A stretch of 64,000 bases of DNA, from assembly GCF_008974245.1 (NCBI RefSeq), contig NZ_BBZI01000006.1:719125-783124 (forward strand). The letters run 5' to 3'. This DNA comes from Streptomyces abyssomicinicus (GTDB taxonomy: Bacteria > Actinomycetota > Actinomycetes > Streptomycetales > Streptomycetaceae). The position numbers were made by a program, and so were the translations under genes. Below the pieces are notes generated by a model that was given only the letters and a program-made list of their open reading frames with translations, ran no database searches and had not been told where the DNA came from. Shown piece by piece: positions 16,103 through 25,797 of the stretch; position 1 is the stretch's first letter, and the number at the start of each line of letters is the position of its first letter.

Positions 16103-17230
16103 GTGACTCATACAGGCCTATCGGTAGCCGGCCAGAATAGTTTAATTGCTGAACAATTTCTGGCCCGATCCCCGGAATTAATTGCACGCTACCGTCAACG
16201 ACTGGAAGAGATCAAAAGTCCCCTGGTCACCGACGAGGCGACCTGGAGCACCTGCGCCCTGCAGGCCGAACGGATCTTCCAGGACTGCGTGGAGAGCCTG
16301 CGCAGCGGCCGGCCCGAGGTGCGCAACGCGCTGGTGCAGCAGGTCGAGGGCCTCGGGACGGAGCGGGCCACCCAGGGCATCGGCGGCGTGCACTCCCTGC
16401 GTGCCGGGATCCTCCTCTTCGACCTCGTCTTCGACGCGCTCGCCGAGGTCGTGGCGTCGAAGCCGGAGGAGTTCGACCGCTTCCGGGCGGGGGTGCGCGC
16501 GCTCCAGCGGGGCATCGGGATGCGCCTCGAGGCCGGTGCGCTCGGCCACGACACCTACCTCCTCAACACGGTGCGGGAGGTCAACGCCGCCGCCCAGCGG
16601 CAGCTCGCCCGCGAGATCCACGACCATCTCGGCAACAACGTGAGCCTCGCCCTGCGCCAGTTGGAGCTGCACGAGCTCGAACTGCGCAGGGGCGTCGGCC
16701 CGCAGGAGGTCGAGACGCGGATCGGCGCCGTCAAGGAGACCCTCACCGACTCGCTCGGGATCATCCGCGACCTGGTCACCCAGCTGCGCCGCGCCGAACG
16801 CGAGGGCACGCTGGAGTCGTCGTTCGCCGCGTTCCTGGAGTCGATGGAGATCACCTCCTCCAAGGTCCGCATCCAGGTCAACGGCAGCGAGGAGTGGGCC
16901 ACCCAGCCCGTGCTGGACGAGGTGTTCCTCGTGGTGCGGGAGTGCCTGCGCAACTCCCTGGCGCACGCCGACGCGGACCACGTCCTCGCGGTGGTCGACA
17001 TCGCCCCCTACGGCGTGCACGCGCTGATCGAGGACGACGGCTGCGGCTTCGACGTCTCGAAGGTCGCCACGGCGGGCCGTGCCAACGGCATCGCCTCCGC
17101 CACCGAGCGGGTCGAACTGCTCGGCGGCACCATCCTCTTCAGCAGCGACCCGGAGAACCGCGGCACCAGGGTCACGGTCACCATTCCGCTGCGGAACCTC
17201 CCGGGAGATTCCGTTGAATCCGCCAAGTGA
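16103..17230 (+). CDS. NarL-type sensor histidine kinase with two TTA codons
   Basis: The 375-residue protein lacks membrane segments and is probably a cytoplasmic sensor. An N-terminal helical region (residues 1-160) precedes the HisKA_3 phosphoacceptor QLAREIHDHLGNNVSLAL (His173). The HATPase_c domain carries VRECLRNSLAHA (N-box), DDGCGFD (G1) and NGIASATERVELLGG (G2). It should phosphorylate the overlapping response regulator. The GTG at 16103 is the likely start. Two TTA leucine codons (16142-16144 and 16178-16180) near the N-terminus make translation dependent on the bldA tRNA, the usual developmental brake on Streptomyces antibiotic genes. The stimulus is unknown. Confidence 0.88.
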   Translation: MTHTGLSVAGQNSLIAEQFLARSPELIARYRQRLEEIKSPLVTDEATWSTCALQAERIFQDCVESLRSGRPEVRNALVQQVEGLGTERATQGIGGVHSLRAGILLFDLVFDALAEVVASKPEEFDRFRAGVRALQRGIGMRLEAGALGHDTYLLNTVREVNAAAQRQLAREIHDHLGNNVSLALRQLELHELELRRGVGPQEVETRIGAVKETLTDSLGIIRDLVTQLRRAEREGTLESSFAAFLESMEITSSKVRIQVNGSEEWATQPVLDEVFLVVRECLRNSLAHADADHVLAVVDIAPYGVHALIEDDGCGFDVSKVATAGRANGIASATERVELLGGTILFSSDPENRGTRVTVTIPLRNLPGDSVESAK

Positions 17231-17888
17231 CCTCATCCGCATCGTCGCCGCCGACGACCACACGCTGCTGCGCACGGCCCTCGCCGAGCTGCTCAACGCC
17301 GAACCCGACCTCCAGGTCGTGGCGGAGGCGAGCAGCGGGCGCGGGCTCGTCGAGCTGGTGGAGCGGCACCGGCCGCACGTGCTGCTGCTCGACGTGGAGA
17401 TGCCCGACCACCAGCCCCGCGCGGCGGTGCGCAGGCTGCTCGAGCGCTTCCCCGGGCTGCGGATCGTCATCCTCACCATGTACGACGACCAGCCGCTCGT
17501 TCACGAGCTGCTGCAGCTCGGGGCGCAGGGCTACCTGCACAAGAGCGTCTCGCGCGAGGCCCTGCTCAGCACGGTCCGCAACGCCGCCCGGGAGGACGAC
17601 CAGGTCACCATCCTGGTGCCGCGGTCCGGGTTCACCGTGAACGGGGACCAGTCCGGCGAGCAGAACGCGGGGCCGATGTCCCCGCGCGAGCGCGAGGTGC
17701 TGTCCTGCGTCGCGGAGGCCATGAGCAACCGCCAGATCGCGGTCCGGCTCGGCATCACCGAGGGCACCGTGAAGCGGCACCTGCGCAACATCTTCGACAA
17801 GCTGGACGCGGTCTCGCGGATCGACGCGGTGAACAAGGCCCGCGCGCACAAGCTCATCGCGGGCCCCCGGGGCCGCCTGATGCGCTAG
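17214..17888 (+). CDS. NarL/FixJ-family response regulator
   Basis: The 224-residue protein has a receiver domain (IVAADDHTLLRTAL acid pocket, LLLDVEMPD with phosphoacceptor Asp60, ILTMYDD, LHKSVSREAL with the conserved Lys). A C-terminal LuxR-type DNA-binding domain follows (MSPREREVLSCVAEAMSNRQ, GITEGTVKRHLRNIFDKL). The only start that keeps the whole receiver is TTG 17214, which has GGGAG seven bases upstream and overlaps the kinase gene by 17 bp, so the two are translationally coupled. It is the partner of that kinase and, given position, a candidate pathway regulator. Confidence 0.9.
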   Translation: MNPPSDLIRIVAADDHTLLRTALAELLNAEPDLQVVAEASSGRGLVELVERHRPHVLLLDVEMPDHQPRAAVRRLLERFPGLRIVILTMYDDQPLVHELLQLGAQGYLHKSVSREALLSTVRNAAREDDQVTILVPRSGFTVNGDQSGEQNAGPMSPREREVLSCVAEAMSNRQIAVRLGITEGTVKRHLRNIFDKLDAVSRIDAVNKARAHKLIAGPRGRLMR

Positions 17889-17989
17889 GAGCCCCCCGGC
17901 GGCCCCGTGGCCCGCACGCCGCCGCCGCACGCCGTTGCGCGGCCCCGTGGGGCGCCCCGCGGCCGTCCCCGCCCGCGGCGCGCCCGCGG

Positions 17990-19390
17990 TCAGCGGCGGC
18001 GGGCCTCCTCGTAGGCCTCCCCGATCGCCGCCATCGCCTCCGCGATGCCCGTCAGCGGCAGCGAGCCGTAGCCCAGCATCAGCGCCGGCGGACCGGGCGG
18101 GCCGCCGAAGCGGAACTGCTGGCCGCCGCGGACCAGCACCGAGCGGCGCAGCGCGCCGTGCACCACCGCCGCCTCGTCGGTGCCCGGCGGCAGCAGGGCG
18201 TAGCTGTGCAGGCCGGCCGCGCAGCCGCTGAGCCGCGCCTCGGGCAGGGACTCCCGGACGGCCGCGGCCAGCGCCTCACGGCGGGAGCGGTAGCGGGAGC
18301 GGACCCGGCGCAGGTGCCGGTCCAGCAGGCCGCTGCGCATCAGCTCGGCGAAGGCGAGCTGGGTGAGGGTGTCGGAGCCCTGGTCCTGCCGGGAGCGGAC
18401 CCTCTCGAGCAGCGGGTAGAGCCGCGGGGGTATCGCCAGCCAGCCCAGGCGCAGCCCGGGGACCAGGACCTTGCTGGTGGTGCCCGCGTACACCACGCGC
18501 TCCGGGTCGCCCTCCTGCAGCGCGGCGGGTCTGCCGCCGTGCTCGAACCAGAACTCGCCGTCGTAGTCGTCCTCGATGATCCAGCCGTCGCGCTCCCGCG
18601 CCCACGCGAGGAGCTGCGCCCGCCGCGCGGGCGAGAGCATCACGCCGGTCGGGAACTGGTGCGCGGGGGTGACCAGGACGGCGCGGGCGCCCGTGCGGTC
18701 CAGGGCCTCGACGACCAGGCCCTCCTCGTCGACCGGCACCGGCACCGGTGTCATCCCGGTGTCCAGGATGAAGCGGCGCTGCCCGTTGTGCCCCGGCTCC
18801 TCGATGGCGAGTTCGTGGATGCCCAGCCGCTTCAGGGAGTCGGACAGCAGCGCCAGTCCCTGCGCGAACCCCGCGGTGACCATCACCTGCGCGGGCTCGG
18901 TGTGCACCGACCGCACCCGGCCCAGATAGCCGGCGAGTTCGTTGCGCAGCTCGGCGATGCCGGCGACGGGCGGGTAGTCCATGCCCTCACGGCCGACGTT
19001 CTGCAGCACCTTGGTGTAGGAGTTGAGCCACTCCTGGCGGGGGAAGTTCGACAGATTCGCGATGCCGACCCGTAAGTCCCAGCGCGACTGCGCGGCCGGA
19101 CGGGAGTCCAGCAGGGGCGCGTAACCGCCGCCCTCGGGCAGCTTCCGGGTGACCCGGGTGCCCGACCCGCGGACCGCGTCGAGGTACCCCTCGGCGATCA
19201 GCTGCTCGTACGCCTCGACCACCACGCTGCGCGAAAGCCGCAGGTCCTGGGCGAGTTGACGGCTCGACGGGAGCCGCACACCGGGCTGCAGGACCCGGTC
19301 CTCGATCCGCACCTTTATGGCGTTCTGCAGCTGCGTGGTCAGCGGTACGGCCGAGTCCCGGTCCACCTGGACCGACAGATGCCAGGCCAT
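17990..19390 (-). CDS. MocR/PdxR-type GntR regulator with aminotransferase-like domain
   Basis: The 466-residue protein joins an N-terminal GntR winged helix (LTTQLQNAIKVRIEDR, LPSSRQLAQDLRLSRSVVVEAY) to a fold-type-I aminotransferase domain. It keeps the PLP site: VTAGFAQGLALLSD, EDDYDGEFW and the Schiff-base Lys in YAGTTSKVLVPGLRLGW. MocR proteins sense PLP or amino-compound aldimines and bind direct repeats. ATG 19390 is used because GGAG is eight bases upstream. It is divergent from the large trp-containing operon, and the shared gap holds repeated TGGTCTG sites. A TTA codon at 19073-19075 (WDLRVG) suggests bldA control. It may switch the operon on in response to an amino precursor (inference). 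Confidence 0.9.
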   Translation of the reverse strand: MAWHLSVQVDRDSAVPLTTQLQNAIKVRIEDRVLQPGVRLPSSRQLAQDLRLSRSVVVEAYEQLIAEGYLDAVRGSGTRVTRKLPEGGGYAPLLDSRPAAQSRWDLRVGIANLSNFPRQEWLNSYTKVLQNVGREGMDYPPVAGIAELRNELAGYLGRVRSVHTEPAQVMVTAGFAQGLALLSDSLKRLGIHELAIEEPGHNGQRRFILDTGMTPVPVPVDEEGLVVEALDRTGARAVLVTPAHQFPTGVMLSPARRAQLLAWARERDGWIIEDDYDGEFWFEHGGRPAALQEGDPERVVYAGTTSKVLVPGLRLGWLAIPPRLYPLLERVRSRQDQGSDTLTQLAFAELMRSGLLDRHLRRVRSRYRSRREALAAAVRESLPEARLSGCAAGLHSYALLPPGTDEAAVVHGALRRSVLVRGGQQFRFGGPPGPPALMLGYGSLPLTGIAEAMAAIGEAYEEARRR

Positions 19391-19391
19391 C

Positions 19392-19448
19392 TGGTCTGCT
19401 CCGTTCCCCCCGCAGTGGTCTGGGTGTCCGCCCGCGTCCACTGGCGTC
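19392..19448. promoter_or_regulatory. direct repeats TGGTCTG in the MocR/operon divergent promoter
   Basis: TGGTCTG occurs at 19392-19398 and 19416-19422 (24-bp spacing), with a weaker TGGCGTC at 19442-19448. The second copy reads AGTGGTCT, close to the AAAGTGGWCTA element known for actinobacterial PdxR. It is a candidate operator for the adjacent MocR-type regulator, controlling itself and the plus-strand operon starting at 19498. Confidence 0.5.
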
Positions 19449-19497
19449 ATAGAAGCGCCAACGGCCCCTAGTTATAGCACTCCGAGGAGAAAGCCCC

Positions 19498-20838
19498 ATG
19501 GCTGAGACAACTGGCGTACTCACTCCCGAGTTCCACCAGCGGGACGGTGCCACCCGGTTCGACGAGATGATCGAGCGCCGGACGCTGCGGGTGGGAATCG
19601 TCGGACTCGGTTACACCGGTCTGCCGCTCGGTCTCGGGTTCGCCACCGCCGGCTTCCCGGTCCGCGGCCTGGACACGGACACCCACCGGGTCGGCCAGGT
19701 GATACGCGGCGAGTCCTACCTGCCGGACGTGAGCGACGCCGAACTGGCCGCCGCCGCCGACCGGCTGAGCGCCACCACCGAGCCCGGCGAACTGGCCGGC
19801 TCCGACGCCCTGATCGTCTGCGTGCCGACCCCGGTCACCGGCGACCAGCAGGCCAACCTGGACTACGTGGAGTCCGCGATGGACTCGGTGGCGCCGCTGC
19901 TGCGCCGCGGGATGCTGATCGTCCTGCAGTCCACGGTCCCCGCGGGCACCACGGCGGCCGCGGCGGCCAAGCTGGCCCGCGCCACCGGGCTGGAGCCGGG
20001 CACCGACTTCCACGTCGCGATGGCCCCCGAGCGGGTCGACCCGGCCAACACCAACGGCTGGAACCTGGCCAACACCCCGAAGGTGGTGGGCGGCCTCACC
20101 AAGGAGTGCACCCGCCGCGCGGCGGCCCTGTTCGGGCAGGTCTGCGAGACGGTGGTGCCGGTCTCGCAGCTGGAGGTCGCCGAGCTGTCCAAGGTCTTCG
20201 AGAACACGTTCCGGCTGGTCAACATCAGCCTCACGCTGGAGCTGTCGGACCTGTGCCGGCAGCTGGACATCCCCGTCCGCGAGGTCATCGACGCCGCCTC
20301 CACCAAGCCCTACGGGTTCCTCGCGCACTACCCCGGTCCGGGCGTGGGCGGCGAGTGCATCCCGGTCGACCCGCTGTTCCTGCGGGAGGCCGCCGCCGCG
20401 GCCGGCACCGAGACGAAGCTGGTCGACGCCGCCTACGAGCGGATCGAGCGGCGGCCCCGGCAGGTCGTCGACCGGCTGGCGGAGCTGTTCGCGGAGCGCG
20501 GCTCCTCGCTGCACGGCGCCCACGTGCTGATCGTGGGCGTCAGCTACAAGAGCGGCGTCGCCGACCTGCGCAACGCGCCCGCCCTGGAGATCATCCGCGG
20601 GCTGCGGGCCGCCGGCGCCCGGGTGTCGTACCACGACCCGCTGGTGCCGAGCCTCGCCCTGGACGGCGAGCCGGTCAAGGCGGTCGGCTGGTCCGCGGTC
20701 GAACTGGCCCAGCAGGACGCCGCGGTGCTGGTCACCCCGGTGCCGGGGCTGGAGCGCGACCTGCTGTGGCGCATCCCGCCGCTGGTCCTCGACACCCACA
20801 ACACGCTCTCGCCGGCCAGCGCCGTGGCGGTGCTGTGA
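19498..20838 (+). CDS. nucleotide-sugar 6-dehydrogenase (UDP-glucose/GDP-mannose dehydrogenase family)
   Basis: The 446-residue enzyme has the NAD-binding RVGIVGLGYTGLPLGLGFA, APERVDPANTNGWN, a substrate-domain ENTFRLVNISLTLELS and the catalytic Cys287 in GVGGECIPVDP. A C-terminal UDP-binding domain follows (VGVSYKSGVADLRNAPALEII). These enzymes oxidise C6 of a nucleotide hexose twice to give a uronic acid. It is nearest in layout to UDP-GlcNAc/UDP-ManNAc 6-dehydrogenases (WbpA/WecC-like). It is the first gene of the operon, and with two DegT aminotransferases and Gfo/Idh enzymes it suggests an amino-uronic-acid precursor, although no glycosyltransferase is encoded. GGAG precedes the ATG. Confidence 0.9.
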   Translation: MAETTGVLTPEFHQRDGATRFDEMIERRTLRVGIVGLGYTGLPLGLGFATAGFPVRGLDTDTHRVGQVIRGESYLPDVSDAELAAAADRLSATTEPGELAGSDALIVCVPTPVTGDQQANLDYVESAMDSVAPLLRRGMLIVLQSTVPAGTTAAAAAKLARATGLEPGTDFHVAMAPERVDPANTNGWNLANTPKVVGGLTKECTRRAAALFGQVCETVVPVSQLEVAELSKVFENTFRLVNISLTLELSDLCRQLDIPVREVIDAASTKPYGFLAHYPGPGVGGECIPVDPLFLREAAAAAGTETKLVDAAYERIERRPRQVVDRLAELFAERGSSLHGAHVLIVGVSYKSGVADLRNAPALEIIRGLRAAGARVSYHDPLVPSLALDGEPVKAVGWSAVELAQQDAAVLVTPVPGLERDLLWRIPPLVLDTHNTLSPASAVAVL

Positions 20839-21902
20839 TGGCGGCGGCCCTGCTCGCCGGCCGGGCGCTGCCCGCCGTCACCCGCGACGCGGTCGCCGGC
20901 CGCACGGTGTCGCCGCCGGCCGCCCGGGAGGCCGTGACCGAACTGCTGGACGAGTCCACGGACCCGGTGGACGTCGCCGCCTTCCTGACCGCCGTGGCGG
21001 TCGGCGGGGCCACCCCGGTGCTGGTGGCCGCCGCGGTGCGGGGCGTCCTCGCGGTGGCCCGGCCGGTCGCCTGGACCCGGCCCGCGGTCGACGTGGTCGG
21101 CACCGGCGGCGACGGCAGCGGCTCGGTCAACATCTCCACCCTGGCGGCCCTCGTCGCGGCCTCGGCGGGCGCGACGGTCGCCAAGGCCGGCAACCGGGCG
21201 GCGACCTCACGGTGCGGCAGCGCCGACCTGCTGGAGGCCCTCGGCGTCGATCTCGACCCCGGCGAGGGCATCCCCGGGCAGCTGGCCGAGCACCGGTTCG
21301 CGTTCCTGTTCACCCCGGCGCTCCACCCGGCGCTGCGCAGGCTCGCGCCGATCCGCCGCCGGCTGGGCTTCCGCACCCTGTTCAACCTCTCCGGGCCGCT
21401 CTCCAACCCGGTGCCGCTGACCGGCCGGCTCATCGGCGCCGCGACCCGCGAGGACCAGGAAGTCCTGGCCGAGGCGGCCGCCATGCTCCGCCACCGGCGG
21501 ACCTGGGTCGTCCGGGGCGCCGGCGGCATGGACGAGCTGACCACCGACGGGCCCTCGCGGGTGCTGCGGGTCGACGGCGGCGAGCCCGCCGAGTTCACCC
21601 TCGACCCGGCCGGACTGCCGCTGAGCCCGGCGGGCCCGGCCGACCTGGCGGGCGGCGACGCCACACGCAACACGGTCCTCGCCCGCCAGGTGCTGACCGG
21701 CGCCGCGCCGGCGCCGCTGCTGGACACGGTGCTGCTGAACGCGGCCGCCGTGCTCCACCTGGCGGGAGCCGCGGACGACCTGGCGGCCGGCCTGGCCCTC
21801 GCCCGGGACGCCGTCCGCCGCCAGGCGCCCGCCGCGCTGGTCGAGCGCCTCGCCCTTTCCCACACCAAGCAGGAGGGCCGTCATGGCCATGCATCTCGAT
21901 GA
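20838..21902 (+). CDS. trpD: anthranilate phosphoribosyltransferase (TrpD) with altered KHGN motif
   Basis: The 354-residue protein matches TrpD along its length: DVVGTGGDGSGSVNIST (PRPP pyrophosphate loop), the second motif ATSRCGSADLLEALGV, RRLGFRTLFNLSGPLSNP and VVRGAGGMDELT. It joins anthranilate to PRPP. The highly conserved KHGN of the anthranilate site reads KAGN: Ala117 (codon 21186-21188) replaces His. That may enlarge or change the anthranilate pocket and accept a ring-substituted anthranilate. The ATG overlaps the dehydrogenase stop by one base (TGATG), and the 3' end overlaps trpC by 20 bp, so the block is translationally coupled. Confidence 0.93.
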   Translation: MAAALLAGRALPAVTRDAVAGRTVSPPAAREAVTELLDESTDPVDVAAFLTAVAVGGATPVLVAAAVRGVLAVARPVAWTRPAVDVVGTGGDGSGSVNISTLAALVAASAGATVAKAGNRAATSRCGSADLLEALGVDLDPGEGIPGQLAEHRFAFLFTPALHPALRRLAPIRRRLGFRTLFNLSGPLSNPVPLTGRLIGAATREDQEVLAEAAAMLRHRRTWVVRGAGGMDELTTDGPSRVLRVDGGEPAEFTLDPAGLPLSPAGPADLAGGDATRNTVLARQVLTGAAPAPLLDTVLLNAAAVLHLAGAADDLAAGLALARDAVRRQAPAALVERLALSHTKQEGRHGHASR

Positions 21903-22676
21903 CATCGTCGCGGCCAAACGGGCCGCCTGGAGCGGTCCGGCCGCGGCCGACGCCGCCGCCCGGGGCCGGCTGGTCCCGGCCGAGCCCGGCCGGTTCGCCG
22001 CCGCGATCGGCGGCCCGGAGGTCTCGGTCATCGCCGAGATCAAGCCGAAGTCCCCGTCCAAGGGACAGCTGCTGGACCTCGCCCGGGCGATCCCCACCGC
22101 CCGCGGTTACAGCGCCGCCGGCGCCTCCGCGGTCTCCGTGCTCGGCGACACCCCGTACTTCGGCGGATCGCCCGAACTGGTCCGCTCGGTCGCCGAGGAC
22201 CCGTGGGTGAGCGTGCCGGTCCTCTTCAAGGACTTCTTCGTCGACACCCGCCAGGTGCGGCTCGCCCACGACAGCGGCGCCGACGCCGTCCTCGTCATCG
22301 TCCGCGCCGTCGACGACGCCCTGCTGAAGGACCTCGTGCAGAGCGCGCACGGCCTCGGCCTGGACGCGCTGGTGGAGACCTTCACCCAGGACGAGGTGGA
22401 CCGGGCGCTGAACGCCGGAGCCCGCATCGTCGGCATCAACAACCGGGACCTGCAGACCTTCGCGGTGGACCTGGAGAACTCGGCCCGGCTGCGCCGCGGC
22501 CTCCCTCGCGACGTGCTGACCGTCAGCGAGAGCGGCCTGTCCGGCCGCGCCGACATCGAACGCATCGCCGCGCACGGCTTCGACGCCGCGCTGATCGGCG
22601 AGTCCCTGCTCAACAGCCCCGACCCCGCCGCGCAGGTCCGGTCCTGCACCGGGGTCCCGATCCTGGAGGTGGCCTC

Positions 22677-22680
<4 letters not shown>
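21883..22680 (+). CDS. trpC: indole-3-glycerol phosphate synthase (TrpC)
   Basis: The 265-residue TIM barrel has [16 protein letters not shown] with the catalytic Lys, [11 protein letters not shown] with a second Lys, [16 protein letters not shown] and [12 protein letters not shown]. It closes and decarboxylates the CdRP from TrpF into indole-3-glycerol phosphate. No obvious catalytic residue is missing. It overlaps trpD by 20 bp and trpB by 4 bp. Confidence 0.95.
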
Positions 22681-23860
<1,180 letters not shown>

Positions 23861-23864
<4 letters not shown>

Positions 23865-24658
23865 AGCGCCTCGAGCAGACCTTCACCGACAACCGGGTCA
23901 AGGAGGAGACGACCCTGGTCGCCTACATCACCTCCGGGTACCCCTCGCTCGGCGAGACCGTCGGCCTGATCCGCGCCGCCGTGGACGCGGGCGCCGACGT
24001 GATCGAACTGGGCGTCCCCTTCTCCGACCCGCTGGGCGACGGCCCGGTCATCCAGGCCACCGGCCAGGCCGCCCTGGACACCGGCACCACCACGGCCGCC
24101 ACCATCGACGTGGTCGCCGAGGCGCGGGCCGCCGGCGTCGAGGCGCCGATCGTGCTCATGGGCTACTGCAACCCGTTCCTGCGCTACGGGCTGACCCAGC
24201 TGTACGACGACGCCCGCACGGCCGGCGCCGACGGCTTCGTCGTCCCCGACCTGCCGGTCAGCGAGGGCGGCCCGTGGCTCGAGCGGGCCCGCGCCGCCGA
24301 CCTGGGGCAGGCGTTCTTCGCCGCGCCCGGCAGCTCGCCGGAGCGGATCGCCGCCTCCTCCGCCGCCTCCCGCGGCTTCCTCTACGTCCTCGCCGCGAAC
24401 GGCGTCACCGGGGTGCGCTCCGAGCTCGACCCGGGCATCGACGCCTACCTGGAGCGGGTCCGCGCGGCCGGCGACACCCCGATGGCCGTCGGGTTCGGCA
24501 TCTCCCGCCCCGAGCACGTGGCGGCGCTGCACGGCAGGACGGACGGCGTCATCGTCGGCAGCGCGCTGCTGCGGGCGGTCGGCGAGGCCCGCGACGCGGC
24601 CGGCCGCCGCCGGGCCGTCACCGAGCTGGTCTCCTCCCTGAAGGCGGCCACCCGATGA
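23861..24658 (+). CDS. trpA: tryptophan synthase alpha chain (TrpA)
   Basis: The 265-residue TIM barrel carries [15 protein letters not shown], with the catalytic Glu and Asp (Gly replaces the usual Ala between them). [25 protein letters not shown] and [13 protein letters not shown], a phosphate-binding loop, follow. It cleaves indole-3-glycerol phosphate to indole and glyceraldehyde-3-phosphate and channels indole to TrpB. It overlaps trpB and the following aminotransferase gene by four bases each (ATGA), so it is firmly part of the cluster operon. Confidence 0.95.
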
Positions 24659-25797
24659 GCGAGACCACCACCGTCCCCTTCTTCAGCGGGGCCGCCTCCG
24701 TCCGCCGCGACTGGCCCCGGCTGGAGGCCAGGATCCGCGAGGTCGCCGCCTCCGGCCGGTTCACCTCCGGCCCGGTCACCGCGGAGCTGGAGGCCGCGAT
24801 CGCCGAGCGCACCGGCGCCCGGCACGCGGTGGCCGTCGCCAACGGCACCGACGCCCTGGTCATCCTGCTGCGGGCGGCCGGCATCGGCCCCGGCGACGAG
24901 GTGATCGTGCCCGCGTACACCTTCTTCGCGACCGCGTCGTGCGTGCTGCACGTCGGCGCGCAGCCGGTCCTGGTGGACGTCCTGCCGGGCAGCTACGCCA
25001 TGGACCCCGCGCGCGCCGAGGCCGCCATCACCCCGCGCACCAAGGCGATCATGCCGGTGCACCTGTTCTCCCAGATGGCCGACATGGAGGTGCTGCGGGA
25101 CCTCGCCGACCGGCACGGGCTGATGCTGCTGGAGGACAGCGCCGAGGGCATCGACATGCGGGCCGGCGGCGTGCACGCAGGCCTGTGGGGCAGCGGCGGG
25201 GTGCTCTCCTTCTTCCCCACCAAGACCCTCGGCTCGCTCGGCGACGCGGGCATGCTGCTCACCGACGACGACCGCGTCGCCGCCCGCGCCCGGCGGCTGC
25301 GCCAGCACGGGCAGGACACGGAGGGCACGTACGTCCACGAGGAGATCGGCTACAACAGCCGCTGCGACGAACTGCAGTCGGCGTTCCTGCTGCACCGCCT
25401 GGAGCGGCTGACCGAGGAGACCGGGCGGCGCGCCGAACTGGCCGCCCGGTACGACCGGCTGCTCGCGCCGCTCGCCGGGAAGGTGACGACGCCCTGGATG
25501 GCGCCCGCCAAGACGCCGAGCAACCAGATCTACTACGTCTACCTCATCGAGTGCGACCGCCGGGACGAACTGGCCGCCCACCTCGAGGCGCACGGCGTCG
25601 GCACCGAGGCCTACTACCCGCGCCCGCTCACCGAGCAGCCCCTGCTCGCCCCGCTGCCGGGCTCCCGCCACCCCGTGCCGGTGGCCGCGGCCGCGGCCCG
25701 GCGCGCCCTGGCCCTGCCGCTCTACCCCGACCTGACCGACGCGCAGGCCGACCACGTCGCCGCACTGATCCACGCCTTCTACGGAGATGCATCGTGA
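24655..25797 (+). CDS. DegT/DnrJ/EryC1 (AHBA-synthase-like) aminotransferase 1
   Basis: The 380-residue PLP enzyme has VANGTDALVILLRAAG, VIVPAYTFFATASC, LLEDSAEGIDM and the PLP Lys190 in SFFPTKTLGSLGDAGM, with YNSRCDELQSAFL for the dimer interface. Family members put an amino group on a keto-sugar or keto-cyclitol; the FFPTK(T)LG form occurs in 3-keto-uronate aminotransferases such as WbpE. With the 6-dehydrogenase and Gfo/Idh enzymes it could make a 3-amino-3-deoxy-uronic acid. It is coupled to trpA upstream and to the second aminotransferase downstream by ATGA/GTGA overlaps. Confidence 0.92.
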   Translation: MSETTTVPFFSGAASVRRDWPRLEARIREVAASGRFTSGPVTAELEAAIAERTGARHAVAVANGTDALVILLRAAGIGPGDEVIVPAYTFFATASCVLHVGAQPVLVDVLPGSYAMDPARAEAAITPRTKAIMPVHLFSQMADMEVLRDLADRHGLMLLEDSAEGIDMRAGGVHAGLWGSGGVLSFFPTKTLGSLGDAGMLLTDDDRVAARARRLRQHGQDTEGTYVHEEIGYNSRCDELQSAFLLHRLERLTEETGRRAELAARYDRLLAPLAGKVTTPWMAPAKTPSNQIYYVYLIECDRRDELAAHLEAHGVGTEAYYPRPLTEQPLLAPLPGSRHPVPVAAAAARRALALPLYPDLTDAQADHVAALIHAFYGDAS

